A stretch of DNA of 18,211 bases, taken from an uncultured bacterium. GTDB taxonomy: Bacteria > Cyanobacteriota > Vampirovibrionia > Gastranaerophilales > Gastranaerophilaceae. Of this stretch, positions 1-7,147 are shown piece after piece. The notes beneath the pieces were generated by a model. The model worked only from the letters and a program-made list of their open reading frames with translations, did not search any database and had not been told where the DNA came from. Made by a program: the position numbers and the translations under genes. The DNA is taken from the NCBI GenBank assembly GCA_902489575.1, contig CABUAQ010000035.1, positions 1 through 18,211 of the forward strand, given 5' to 3'. Numbering within the stretch: the first letter of the stretch is position 1; the number at the start of each line of letters is the position of its first letter.

Positions 1-33
1 GTCACTTCTTTCCTCGCTAAAGCTTTTCCTTTT

Positions 34-52
34 CCACCTGCATAGCAGGTGG
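34..52. repeat. Perfect 8-bp hairpin near left edge
   Basis: CCACCTGC (34-41) and GCAGGTGG (45-52) are perfect inverted arms around a 3-nt ATA loop. The hairpin is followed by TTGTCTTTG on the plus strand, which is not a clean T-run, so I do not call it a terminator. It may belong to a gene or element that lies mostly left of the window. Confidence 0.5.
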
Positions 53-75
53 TTGTCTTTGTTGCAAACAAAACT

Positions 76-110
76 AAAGCTGTCTCGCTTCAACTGCGAG
101 ACAGCTTTTT
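76..110. terminator. Rho-independent terminator, 13-bp stem
   Basis: AAAGCTGTCTCGC (76-88) pairs perfectly with GCGAGACAGCTTT (96-108) around a 7-nt loop. T residues follow on the plus side (106-110) and a T-rich stretch follows on the minus side. It sits immediately beyond the stop codon of the minus-strand membrane-protein gene, so it most likely ends that operon. The plus-side T-run means it could also stop a gene reading in from the left edge. Confidence 0.8.
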
Positions 111-339
111 ATATACACAATAAATTTGAATTTATCAAACTCGGCGTTTGTGAAAGCAAAACAATTGCCAAACCGGTTGCGACGGTGGCAACGACAGCAA
201 TAATAATTGCTGTTTTTTTACTAAATTTTCGTTTCATCAGCTTGCAAATCAATAAAGTGCAAATTTCACAGAATGCTATAACCAAAATAATCATTGCAAT
301 TGATTTCCAAAGCCAAGACAATTCAAGCACAAATTTCAT
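109..339 (-). CDS. Small two-helix membrane protein
   Basis: This 76-residue protein is not one I recognise. It has two hydrophobic stretches, about residues 9-33 and 43-62, separated by a basic loop (KLMKRKFSKK), which predicts a helical hairpin in the membrane. The start is supported by GAGGGGAG placed about 8 nt upstream of the ATG. The gene begins 26 bp after the stop of the flavodoxin gene on the same strand, with a strong terminator just past its own stop, so the two are probably co-transcribed. Whether it is an electron-transfer partner, a membrane anchor or unrelated cannot be told from the sequence. The plus-strand frame over the same bases lacks these protein-like features. Confidence 0.6.
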   Translation of the reverse strand: MKFVLELSWLWKSIAMIILVIAFCEICTLLICKLMKRKFSKKTAIIIAVVATVATGLAIVLLSQTPSLINSNLLCI

Positions 340-365
340 ATACCGTTCTCCCCTCTCCGGCTTGT

Positions 366-872
366 TTAAAGCGAAATAACAGCATTTTTAAGTTTAATTA
401 TATCCTTTTCATCAGGGTGAGATAATGCGCTGTCAAAATTATCAATCAACATATCAAGATTAGCAGGCGCATTGGTTAGCTCTTTCATCTTAACATAGCG
501 TTCTCGTACGGATTGCGGCATTTTGCCTTGGCACATATATTCCCCCACAACAACATTGCTTAAATCTAAAGACTGCTTAACCCGGCTTAAAATTTTTTTG
601 AAATACTCATCGCTTCCGCCAAATCCCGCTGTACCAAACAAAAATACTTTTCTGTTTTTCAGACTTTGCAAAAGTTTCAACGTATCACAGTCGGCAGTTC
701 CCTTGTCTGTCCAAAAACCGATATAAAGCATTTCGGATTGAGGCACTTGTGTTTTAGCATCGCTGTAGACGTCGCAATTTTCTTTTGGTAATACGTCATA
801 AATCGCATCGGCAAGCATTTTTGTATTGCCTGTCAGGCTGCTCACTATTATTGAATATTTATTATTTTTCAA
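366..872 (-). CDS. Flavodoxin-family protein (FMN-binding)
   Basis: At 168 residues this is the usual length of short-chain flavodoxins, soluble FMN proteins that carry electrons one at a time in the cytoplasm. The FMN phosphate loop is visible as SLTGNT at residues 12-17, followed by the alternating strand/helix pattern of the fold, including YIGFWTDKGT and the glycine-rich FLFGTAGFGGS. The clostridial subfamily with GEYMCQGKMP and a C-terminal HPDEKD motif includes proteins annotated BilS (bilirubin reductase-associated). No bilirubin reductase gene is in this window, so that specific role is unproven. The start codon is TTG at 870-872: GGAAG lies 9 nt upstream, and the ATG further upstream (in ACAATGTAAAGG) is followed at once by a stop. 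It is the first gene of a likely two-gene unit with the small membrane protein. Confidence 0.85.
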   Translation of the reverse strand: MKNNKYSIIVSSLTGNTKMLADAIYDVLPKENCDVYSDAKTQVPQSEMLYIGFWTDKGTADCDTLKLLQSLKNRKVFLFGTAGFGGSDEYFKKILSRVKQSLDLSNVVVGEYMCQGKMPQSVRERYVKMKELTNAPANLDMLIDNFDSALSHPDEKDIIKLKNAVISL

Positions 873-984
873 TTTTCAAGACTTCCTTTACATTGTATTT
901 TTTCACGTTCGTTATAAGCGGCACATCATCATTTCCCCGCCGTAATATTTTCCGTTCACAGTCAAGCAAACCTTGTTGTTAATC

Positions 985-1012
985 ATTATAACTTTTTCAC
1001 TGAAAAAAACAA
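985..1012 (-). promoter_or_regulatory. Promoter candidate for flavodoxin operon
   Basis: On the minus strand, TATAAT (990-985) is preceded by TTGTTT (1012-1007) with a 16-nt spacer. This would give a leader of about 100 nt before the TTG start. The -10 is a perfect match and the -35 is partial. Confidence 0.5.
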
Positions 1013-1113
1013 TTCATACCGAGCAAAATTAACCGTTCATTCATAAAGTCAAAGCACTTATGCAAAAATAAAATCAAAAGTGGCACACTGCATAAAGAAC
1101 AAGTGCATTTTCG

Positions 1114-1142
1114 TTGACTATTTGCCTATGATATAGTACGAT
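1114..1142 (+). promoter_or_regulatory. Promoter candidate for HD-domain gene
   Basis: TTGACT (1114-1119) and TACGAT (1137-1142) are separated by exactly 17 nt. The predicted transcript begins near 1150 and reaches an AGAGG ribosome binding site at 1221-1225. Confidence 0.55.
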
Positions 1143-1232
1143 ATAGAAAAATAATCATAGATAATAAAACGCAAACTTTAAATTATTCAAAAATTAAAAA
1201 TCACAATAGGATAACAAAACAGAGGCACAAAA

Positions 1233-1718
1233 ATGATTAACAAACTACACTTGGCAATGATAGATTTATACAGCGGAGATTCAAAAAGGATTCAGCATTT
1301 TTGCAAAGTTCACAGCTACGCAAAGCTGATAGCAGAAAATGAAAATGTTGATGATAAAACTTTATTTATAATCGAAGTCGCTGCCCTCACTCACGACATA
1401 GGAATCCACACCTGCGAAAAAAAATACGGCAATTGCAGCGGCAAATTGCAGGAAAAAGAAGGTCCGAAATTGGCTGAAAATCTTCTTGCAAAATTAGGAT
1501 TTAATATTGAAACATCACAAAGAGTGCAATACTTAATAGCCCATCACCACACATACGACAATATAAACAGCATAGATTGGCAAATACTTGTTGAAGCAGA
1601 CTTTCTTGTTAATATGTTTGAGGAAAGTCTTCCGAAATCGGCTGTGAAAAACGCTTATGACAAAATATTTAAAACTGCCTGCGGTAAAGAAATTTGCAAA
1701 AAAATGTTTTTAATTTGA
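1233..1718 (+). CDS. HD-domain phosphohydrolase-like protein
   Basis: This 161-residue protein has the metal-binding residues of the HD superfamily in order: H27 (in KVHSYA), H54-D55 (in THDIG), a histidine cluster at 104-106 and D123 (in EAD). HD proteins use one or two metal ions to hydrolyse phosphate esters, including nucleotides, cyclic nucleotides and tRNA ends; which substrate applies here cannot be read. No second domain is present and there is no signal peptide. AGAGG at 1221-1225, 7 nt before the ATG, supports the start. It stands alone, divergent from the flavodoxin gene, with its own promoter candidate. Confidence 0.85.
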   Translation: MINKLHLAMIDLYSGDSKRIQHFCKVHSYAKLIAENENVDDKTLFIIEVAALTHDIGIHTCEKKYGNCSGKLQEKEGPKLAENLLAKLGFNIETSQRVQYLIAHHHTYDNINSIDWQILVEADFLVNMFEESLPKSAVKNAYDKIFKTACGKEICKKMFLI

Positions 1719-1880
1719 ACATATCTTAATTGTAAAAATTTTTCAATTGTAAAAGCGCATACTTTTCATAAACTATACTTGCAAGAGCGATTTGATATTA
1801 TGTGATAAATATTTTGAAGAAAATTTTATTCAAAATATCAGCACGCTTTGCGAATTTTTGATAAGAGAGGTGTTTTTACA

Positions 1881-2129
1881 ATGGCAAAAAATACAGTTCC
1901 TGAAGCTAAAGAGGCTCTTAACAGATTTAAGATGGAAGCTGCTTCAGAGGTTGGTGTAAATCTCAAGCAGGGCTACAACGGCGACCTTACTTCAAAGCAA
2001 GCCGGTTCTGTCGGCGGCCAGATGGTTAATGTAATGTGTCCTGTACGAACTGTGCAATTTCAGCGTACAAATTGGGCTAAAAACAATCAACTTCAGCCGA
2101 TTACATACGAATTTTGCATAGCGGTATAA
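1881..2129 (+). CDS. Alpha/beta-type small acid-soluble spore protein, aberrant C-terminus
   Basis: SASPs of this family coat spore DNA, protect it during dormancy and are degraded at germination. The core signatures are all present: VPEAKEALNRFKMEAASEVG, then GYNGDLTSKQAGSVGGQMV. AGAGAGGTG sits 8 nt before the ATG at 1881, so I choose this start over an in-frame ATG at 1848 that has no ribosome binding site. The family normally ends within 10-20 residues of GGQMV in a lysine/glutamate-rich tail such as KKMIE. Here the sequence changes after about residue 51 into a roughly 30-residue stretch (from NVMCPVRTVQ to the stop) that does not resemble a SASP. The DNA-binding core is intact but the end looks replaced, probably by insertion or recombination near 2035. 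The product may be partly functional or a recent casualty. Confidence 0.85.
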   Translation: MAKNTVPEAKEALNRFKMEAASEVGVNLKQGYNGDLTSKQAGSVGGQMVNVMCPVRTVQFQRTNWAKNNQLQPITYEFCIAV

Positions 2130-2277
2130 AAAAAGCCCACTGCACACAACAAAAACATACAAAAGCTACAAATACAATGAGCACCCTCTAATATGAACTG
2201 CCCCAAATTGTGCTGACAAGAAAATGTTGTATATAAAAGCCAATTATGGTACTATGATAAAAGGAGGATAAATCGCT

Positions 2278-3309
2278 ATGAAAGAACAGAAGATTGATTT
2301 TAAAGAAATGAACAAAGATAATGATCAAGGCGAAATAGTTATTTATCAAACCGATGACGGTGATACAAAAATTGATGTTCGATTTGTTGATGAAACGGTA
2401 TGGTTGACGCAGGCTCAATTATGTGAACTTTACCAAACAAGCAAATCAAATGTAAGTGAGCATATTAAAAATATTTTTGAAGATGGCGAACTTGAAGAAA
2501 ATTCAGTTGTTCGGAAATTCCGAACAACTGCGAGTGACGGTAAAAATTATAACGTTTCATATTATAATCTCGATATGATTATTTCACTTGGTTACCGAAT
2601 CAAATCAATTACTGCTACTCAATTTCGTCGTTGGGCAACCGAACGCTTAAAGGAATATATGATAAAAGGTTTCACCATGGATGATGAAAGACTTAAAAAT
2701 CTCGGTGGTGGAAATTATTGGAAAGAACTTTTAGACAGAATCAGAGATATTCGTTCTTCCGAAAAAGTTATGTATCGTCAGGTCCTTGACCTTTATGCGA
2801 CAAGTGTTGACTATAATCCAAAAAGCAGCGAAACTGTTGCTTTTTTTAAAATGGTTCAAAACAAATTGCATTATGCGGCACATGGTCATACTGCCGCCGA
2901 AGTTATTTACGAGCGTGCAGATGCAAATAAACCGTTTATGGGAATGAAGGCTTTTAACGGCGATTTTCCAACTGCCAAAGATATTTGTGTTGCTAAAAAT
3001 TATCTTAATGAAGATGAGTTAAAAGTGCTTAATAATATTGTTTCAGGTTATTTCGATTTTGCGGAAATTCAAGCTATGCGGCACAATCCCGTTTATATGA
3101 GCGATTATGTTGACCAACTTGATAATTTGATTCAAGTAACAGGCGGAAAAGTGCTTGATAATGCAGGAAAAATCAGTCATAAAAAGGCACTTGAAAAAGC
3201 AAACGAGGAATACAAAAAATATGTGAATCAAAATCTTTCGCCCGTAGAAGAAGCGTATTTGCAGACTATTAAGCAAATAGAAAAAACTGCAAAGGAAGAA
3301 TTGAATTAA
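2278..3309 (+). CDS. rhuM: RhuM-family protein
   Basis: The 343-residue length and motifs match the virulence RhuM family, named after a Salmonella pathogenicity-island gene of unproven biochemical function. The N-terminal half contains a DNA-binding-like block, VWLTQAQLCELYQTSKSNVS (about residues 41-60), then HIKNIF and the family hallmark region YYNLDMIISLGYR, TQFRRWAT and RLKEYMIKGF. It resembles phage antirepressor/Bro-type modules. The C-terminal half is helical and charged. AAGGAGGAT at 2261-2269 fixes the ATG start. The gene stands alone and is followed by a strong terminator at 3408-3443. RhuM genes commonly sit in defence islands and near restriction systems, which fits this context. 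I can assign the family with confidence but not a reaction. Confidence 0.88.
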   Translation: MKEQKIDFKEMNKDNDQGEIVIYQTDDGDTKIDVRFVDETVWLTQAQLCELYQTSKSNVSEHIKNIFEDGELEENSVVRKFRTTASDGKNYNVSYYNLDMIISLGYRIKSITATQFRRWATERLKEYMIKGFTMDDERLKNLGGGNYWKELLDRIRDIRSSEKVMYRQVLDLYATSVDYNPKSSETVAFFKMVQNKLHYAAHGHTAAEVIYERADANKPFMGMKAFNGDFPTAKDICVAKNYLNEDELKVLNNIVSGYFDFAEIQAMRHNPVYMSDYVDQLDNLIQVTGGKVLDNAGKISHKKALEKANEEYKKYVNQNLSPVEEAYLQTIKQIEKTAKEELN

Positions 3310-3407
3310 TACAAATTTTTATATGAAATATCGTTCAAGCAAGCCTAAAACAGAGCCGAAAGTTTGTTAGTATATCGATAATATTTTTATGAAGAAAACA
3401 TAAAACG

Positions 3408-3443
3408 AAAGCGTTGGAGAAATCAAATCTCCAACGCTTTTTT
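3408..3443 (+). terminator. Rho-independent terminator after rhuM
   Basis: AAAGCGTTGGAGA (3408-3420) pairs perfectly with TCTCCAACGCTTT (3428-3440) around a 7-nt loop, with a run of six T at 3438-3443. It lies about 100 bp after the rhuM stop. Confidence 0.85.
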
Positions 3444-3678
3444 AATTGCGCATCATAATTTGTGTCAATTATTATTTTCGGTAAAATTCAATCCCGACAA
3501 ATCTATTTCATATTTCAACGAAATTAGTGGTAAATAAAAAAGTAAATATAACGAACATAACGAATAAATTTGGAATACACATTATTCGCCGTGAAAAGTG
3601 GCACAGATTACAAATGTTCGTTGTAATTTTTGGCACGAGCTATATTTGTAAATTTATAAATCGCACATTAGTAAAAGG

Positions 3679-3717
3679 AAACCTCCTTTAGTACAATTTG
3701 AGTATCAAAGGAGGTTT
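3679..3717 (+). repeat. 11-bp inverted repeat sequestering the tnpV Shine-Dalgarno
   Basis: AAACCTCCTTT (3679-3689) and AAAGGAGGTTT (3707-3717) are perfect 11-bp arms around a 17-nt loop. The right arm contains the whole AAAGGAGG ribosome binding site of tnpV, so in RNA form the hairpin would hide it. Neither side has a T-run, which argues against a terminator. Confidence 0.65.
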
Positions 3718-3721
3718 CACT

Positions 3722-4150
3722 ATTAATAACACATTATTTGAACAATTCAGCGGTACATATACTAAGCAGGACAATTATCTTTTGTCAAATTTAACTTTAC
3801 CGGCGGAAGAAGAAACCGGTTATATCGGAGTGTGGGGACAACGCAGGTTAAACTACTTAAAGCACCACCACAAAGTTTTGTATTATAATCTGCTCACTTC
3901 CGGCAAACTACATTCCCCCCTTGCCGATACAGAGAAACAAGCCCAACAACTCTTTTCTCGGCTGGTAAAACAATACGCCGAAAAAGAAGGCATAATTGAA
4001 ACGGAACAACTGAAAGAAGAAAATCAGATGGAGTGGGTTGTTCGTATGAATAATATTCACAGTAGAGTCACAGAAATCGTGAATAAGGATTTGATTTACA
4101 ACTACCCCACAGCGGCGGCAGAAAGATTAACTTCTGTCTGCCGCCGTTAG
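3722..4150 (+). CDS. tnpV: TnpV-family transposon protein
   Basis: The protein has the TnpV signature block in order: IGVWGQRR, NYLKHHHKVLYYNLLTSGKL, HSPLAD, then MEWVVRMNNI and AEEIV-like TEIVNKDLIYNY. TnpV proteins are small accessory proteins of clostridial transposons of the Tn4451 kind; their role is poorly known. The reading frame is open from a TTG at 3698, but a perfect AAAGGAGG at 3707-3714 points to initiation at 3722, where the codon is ATT, not ATG. Either a rare ATT start is used or the start codon has been lost. The C-terminus reads through a GC-rich hairpin (4113-4146), adding about a dozen residues (to CRR) that the family usually lacks. With no transposase nearby, this looks like a solitary, possibly decaying remnant marking old transposon activity. 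Confidence 0.75.
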   Translation: MNNTLFEQFSGTYTKQDNYLLSNLTLPAEEETGYIGVWGQRRLNYLKHHHKVLYYNLLTSGKLHSPLADTEKQAQQLFSRLVKQYAEKEGIIETEQLKEENQMEWVVRMNNIHSRVTEIVNKDLIYNYPTAAAERLTSVCRR

Positions 4151-4157
4151 ATGTTTT
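4113..4157 (+). terminator. GC-rich hairpin at the end of tnpV
   Basis: CGGCGGCAGA (4113-4122) pairs with TCTGCCGCCG (4137-4146); T5 follows at 4153-4157 after a short gap. The stem lies inside the last codons of the tnpV frame. It plausibly ends tnpV transcription. Confidence 0.55.
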
Positions 4158-4190
4158 TGGAATTAAATCGATTACTTAAAAGATATTATT

Positions 4191-4245
4191 ACATTTCACA
4201 TTTTTTGGATGCAGCAAGAATATCTAAATGTTGCGAAATGTTTTT
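4191..4245. terminator. Bulged hairpin between convergent genes
   Basis: ACATTTC (4191-4197) pairs with GAAATGT (4235-4241), and inside it ACATTT (4198-4203) pairs with AAATGT (4226-4231), leaving a 3-nt bulge and a long loop. T residues follow on the plus side (4241-4245). It lies 10 bp beyond the stop of the minus-strand ATPase gene, where a terminator is expected, but the stem is AT-rich. Confidence 0.35.
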
Positions 4246-4250
4246 ATTAG

Positions 4251-5933
4251 TTATTTAGAACAAAGTTCACTAAGAATGGAAGAATAAGTATTATAGTCTT
4301 CATCGCAAAGTAAATTATATTTCTCGTTATCGAGACGAATAACTTTATCAAATGCGATTCCGAAGGTTTGCTCATTTTCGTAACCAATTCCAGAAACGAT
4401 CAGTTGATTGTCTTTGGGTGTGTTTTCAACAATATATTTATAAAGTTGTCCTTTCTTCTCCAAATCTGTTTCTGCATTATTAGGGCTGTCAAACACCACA
4501 GGAAAATTTATTGCGGATGGATTAAATTCCTTTTTCAATTTGAGAAGGTTGATATACCAAATAACAGTCGCTATCGGTTTGTTACTTCCTCCACCTTTGA
4601 ACGAATTGGTTATCTTCTCGAACGATTTGTCCTTAATTTCTTCGAGATTAAATTGATTCTTTGCCACCATCATTAACTCATAATAACGCGTATTAATTCT
4701 GTTCTTAGTTTCAGTATAGCTACGTTCTTCTGCTTTTAAATCTTTTTCCTGCTGTGTAAGTCCATCAATTTTTTCTTGCAGGATATGCAGTTCCTGAATT
4801 ATTTCGTCTTTTATTTCAACAAATCCTTTGTGTGCTAACACATCGTCGATTTCACCATGCTTTTCAGCAAGGGAGTCTTCATATTTTCTTAATTCCTCAA
4901 GCCATTTTCGATATTCGTTTTCCTGCTTCGCTATCTTTCTTTCAATTTCGCTAATTGCAATTTGCATATCGTTACTTAGCAAAATAACATCCTCTGCTGT
5001 ATTGTATTTAGATATACGCAGTGATACAGTATCATCAAGAGAAGAACTACAAAAAGGACATACGTGGTTGTTAAGAGATTTGATTTGTTTTTCATTATCG
5101 CGATCAAGTATTTTCAAAGAATCTAAGGAAGCAAAGATTTCAGCTCGCTCATTTCTCAAATTTATAAGAGCCGTTCTCGTCTTGCTCAGCGAGTTAGCTA
5201 TGCGTACATATTGTTCCTTTGTTCTTTCCACATCACGTTTTAACAAGTCTAAACTTTGCGTATACGAAACATCATGTATGTTAGAAACAACTTTCTCATA
5301 CATTCCATCAGAGATTTCTCTCTTTTTCTCGGTATCCTTGACTTCTTCTCGAACTTTTTCAAGTTGTCGCTCGATTTCATAATATCTCTCATCAAATGCC
5401 CCAAAATGATAATAAAGCACATTTTCCTTGAAATCAGGATACTGTCCTAATTTATCAAAGGAAGCAAATTGTGTGCCTAATATTCTATCTTGATCTAGAA
5501 AGTACAGTAAATAACTATACGCTGGAGGAGTAATTTCTAACTTTTCTTCTCCTCTTTTGGGAAGTTGCACAGCGAAGTTGAAAATTGATTTCAGTTTTTC
5601 GCCCAACTCGTTCCTGTTTATTGTTTTGAAAATCACATTTTTATTAGAATCAAATAACTTAAAAAGGCTGCTGCATCTATACATAAAATATTCTAAACCA
5701 TCTATTTCAAAGTTTAAAATATACGTCTTATCTTTATCTCCCCAGATAGGTTCAAAAAAGCAATCAGCGCCCATTGTGTGATATAAACACTTTGTGATCA
5801 AAGATTTTCCACGTTTAGTACCATCAACAGAACTTGAAGTAATGATATTGGTTCCTGCTGAAAAACTTACAACCTTAGCTTTTTTCTCAACACTTGAAAA
5901 AATATATAGTGTTTTAAATATAAGTTTACTCAT
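4251..5933 (-). CDS. Rad50/DUF2326-like ABC ATPase with zinc-hook motif
   Basis: This 560-residue protein has SMC/Rad50 layout. An N-terminal head carries a degenerate Walker A (DGTKRGKSL, residues 37-45, Asp where the first Gly is expected). Coiled-coil stretches lie at about 183-290 and 320-415, around a central CPFC (292-295) that resembles the Rad50 zinc hook. A C-terminal half-head carries a signature-like FKGGGSNKP (445-453) and a Walker B, FPVVFDSPN (477-485), with D482 and Ser where the usual Glu would be. The hDSP-type Walker B and the size fit the DUF2326 ATPases of ABC-three-component conflict systems. The gene overlaps the upstream nuclease gene by 8 bp and takes its ribosome binding site (AAGGCGG) from it, so the two are translationally linked. 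Such ATPases are thought to sense DNA ends or foreign DNA and license a partner nuclease. A third component is not obvious. Confidence 0.8.
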   Translation of the reverse strand: MSKLIFKTLYIFSSVEKKAKVVSFSAGTNIITSSSVDGTKRGKSLITKCLYHTMGADCFFEPIWGDKDKTYILNFEIDGLEYFMYRCSSLFKLFDSNKNVIFKTINRNELGEKLKSIFNFAVQLPKRGEEKLEITPPAYSYLLYFLDQDRILGTQFASFDKLGQYPDFKENVLYYHFGAFDERYYEIERQLEKVREEVKDTEKKREISDGMYEKVVSNIHDVSYTQSLDLLKRDVERTKEQYVRIANSLSKTRTALINLRNERAEIFASLDSLKILDRDNEKQIKSLNNHVCPFCSSSLDDTVSLRISKYNTAEDVILLSNDMQIAISEIERKIAKQENEYRKWLEELRKYEDSLAEKHGEIDDVLAHKGFVEIKDEIIQELHILQEKIDGLTQQEKDLKAEERSYTETKNRINTRYYELMMVAKNQFNLEEIKDKSFEKITNSFKGGGSNKPIATVIWYINLLKLKKEFNPSAINFPVVFDSPNNAETDLEKKGQLYKYIVENTPKDNQLIVSGIGYENEQTFGIAFDKVIRLDNEKYNLLCDEDYNTYSSILSELCSK

Positions 5934-6972
5934 ATTTTCCGCCTTCCCATTTTAATAATACTGTCAATATAAATACTTTTATATCACTTTCGGAAAATTC
6001 TATAGTGAATTTTGAACTGAATTCATTATACAACAAAGTTAATGTATCTAATTGACTATTCGGTAATGAATCTTCATTCTCGGTTAAATAACTGGCAATA
6101 AGTTTTTCATTTGTTTTCAGTTCAATGGACGTTGAATAGTGCTGTGTTATAGAAATCAATGATGCCCTATACTTTCGAATTTCACGGGGTGTCGTGATAT
6201 TATCACTTATAAACTTCTCCGCTTCGGATATAGAATTATCTATCAAAGATGCATGTTTGCAAAGCATGCTATGTAGTTCTTGTTTCGTTATTCCCTTGTT
6301 TTGTACTAATTCGTCATAACTATTAGACTTCAATTCATAACAAGCTTTTGCTTCAACAGTATCTTTAATTAAGCGATATAAAGCGTTCGGCTTTTCAGGC
6401 TCACATCCCATAATTTGCTCAAAACTACCAATAATTTTACCACGCAAGTCATTATCTGGATCGAGCAAATTCATAGATGTGTATATAAATCCGACATTAT
6501 TTAAATCAATGGTGGATCCCAATTCGTTGTTTAATGCTTTACGTATCGCTTGCTGTGTTTTTATATCTAAAGAACCAAAATCAAGGTTCTCAGATTCCGA
6601 ATATACCTTATTTCCAATTTTAAGATAAGCATTTGATACGATTGCAACTTTGACGGTTGTAGTGGGATCCACTGCGTTTTTCAAAAGGAATAGCTTACCA
6701 ATGATTGATTTATTTGTTTTACCCTGCTTGGATAGTGTTGAAAAATTATATGGTGACTGAATTTTATGTGTTTTCACTTGATAAAATTCCAAAGAATTGC
6801 CTAAATGTACTTCGATATCGCATTTATAGTCAAACACAATACAAAAGTTTTCTTTATCAAACAAATCAAACATCTTACTTGCGCCCCAAAGCATCTCAAG
6901 ACGAAAGCGGTTTTTACTGGACGCACCAGATAGGTCAAACGGTATCTTTGCATATTCGTCTGTTATACTCAT
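5926..6972 (-). CDS. DUF4297/Cap4-like nuclease
   Basis: The 348-residue protein opens with an arginine-rich helix (SKNRFRLEMLWGASKMFDLF, residues 19-38), followed by CDIEVHLGNSLEFYQVKTHK at 51-70. This is the DUF4297 pattern, a variant PD-(D/E)XK nuclease fold with D52 and a Q65-x-K67 in place of (D/E)xK. In CBASS Cap4 and Lamassu-type systems this domain cuts double-stranded DNA when a partner activates it. The remaining 280 residues are helical with no motif I recognise and may contact the ATPase. GAGGTGA about 7 nt upstream supports the ATG. Its stop overlaps the ATPase gene start, so the pair forms one module. The N-terminal domain assignment is good; the link to a named system is inference. 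Confidence 0.7.
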   Translation of the reverse strand: MSITDEYAKIPFDLSGASSKNRFRLEMLWGASKMFDLFDKENFCIVFDYKCDIEVHLGNSLEFYQVKTHKIQSPYNFSTLSKQGKTNKSIIGKLFLLKNAVDPTTTVKVAIVSNAYLKIGNKVYSESENLDFGSLDIKTQQAIRKALNNELGSTIDLNNVGFIYTSMNLLDPDNDLRGKIIGSFEQIMGCEPEKPNALYRLIKDTVEAKACYELKSNSYDELVQNKGITKQELHSMLCKHASLIDNSISEAEKFISDNITTPREIRKYRASLISITQHYSTSIELKTNEKLIASYLTENEDSLPNSQLDTLTLLYNEFSSKFTIEFSESDIKVFILTVLLKWEGGKYE

Positions 6973-7025
6973 TCAATAGTCACCTCACTAAATCTTGATA
7001 CATCTTCATAAGATCTGCCAAACAT
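6969..7025 (-). CDS. Possible 18-codon leader ORF
   Basis: CGGAGG lies 7 nt before an ATG at 7025-7023, which opens an 18-codon frame (begins MFGRSYED, ends SEVTIE) whose TGA overlaps the ATG of the nuclease gene as ATGA. That arrangement is typical of translational coupling. However, the TATAAT at 7029-7024 includes part of this start; if that is the real -10, the ORF would not be in the transcript. It may be a leader peptide, a remnant of a lost first component, or chance. Confidence 0.35.
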   Translation of the reverse strand: MFGRSYEDVSRFSEVTIE

Positions 7026-7029
7026 TATA
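7024..7029 (-). promoter_or_regulatory. Candidate -10 element for nuclease-ATPase pair
   Basis: TATAAT is read on the minus strand about 50 bp before the nuclease start. No good -35 lies at 16-18 nt upstream, so support is partial. It conflicts with the small ORF above. Confidence 0.3.
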
Positions 7030-7147
7030 AAGCCTCCGTTTATTTTCGTTATCTTTCAAGCATCTACAATTTTCGCACTAATGGTACCAATGAACTATGG
7101 CTTGAGGAAAAGATATATGCGGGATAATAAGATTTCAATTTTTAAAT

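Larger units (their letters stand above)
873..1232. other. Divergent intergenic region (360 bp)
   Basis: The stretch between the flavodoxin gene and the HD-domain gene holds one promoter candidate in each direction and a roughly 100-nt leader ahead of the flavodoxin. I see no RNA gene or convincing small ORF. The sequence is AT-rich and otherwise unremarkable. Confidence 0.6.
3310..3721. other. Intergenic region between rhuM and tnpV (about 410 bp)
   Basis: This holds the rhuM terminator at 3408-3443, a perfect 7-bp inverted repeat ATTACAA/TTGTAAT (3607-3613 and 3621-3627) and the SD-containing hairpin in front of tnpV. No coding sequence is apparent. Confidence 0.6.

Noticed and set aside
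53..379. 108-codon plus-strand frame at the left edge
   Set aside because: It runs through a terminator hairpin, has no ribosome binding site and lies antisense to a better-supported membrane-protein gene.
2055..2220. Possible terminal inverted repeats of a small insertion element around 2061-2080 and 2199-2215
   Set aside because: The arms match only loosely (GCCCAATTTGTACGCTGA against GCCCCAAATTGTGCTGA) and no target duplication is visible.
1076..3605. Identical 12-mer AAAAGTGGCACA at 1076-1087 and 3594-3605, TGGCAC suggesting sigma-54
   Set aside because: No TTGC at the -12 position in either copy and no flanking similarity. An AT-rich 12-mer can recur by chance.
4828..5382. 184-codon plus-strand frame inside the ATPase gene
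   Set aside because: Antisense shadow of the coiled-coil region, serine-rich, with no start signal.
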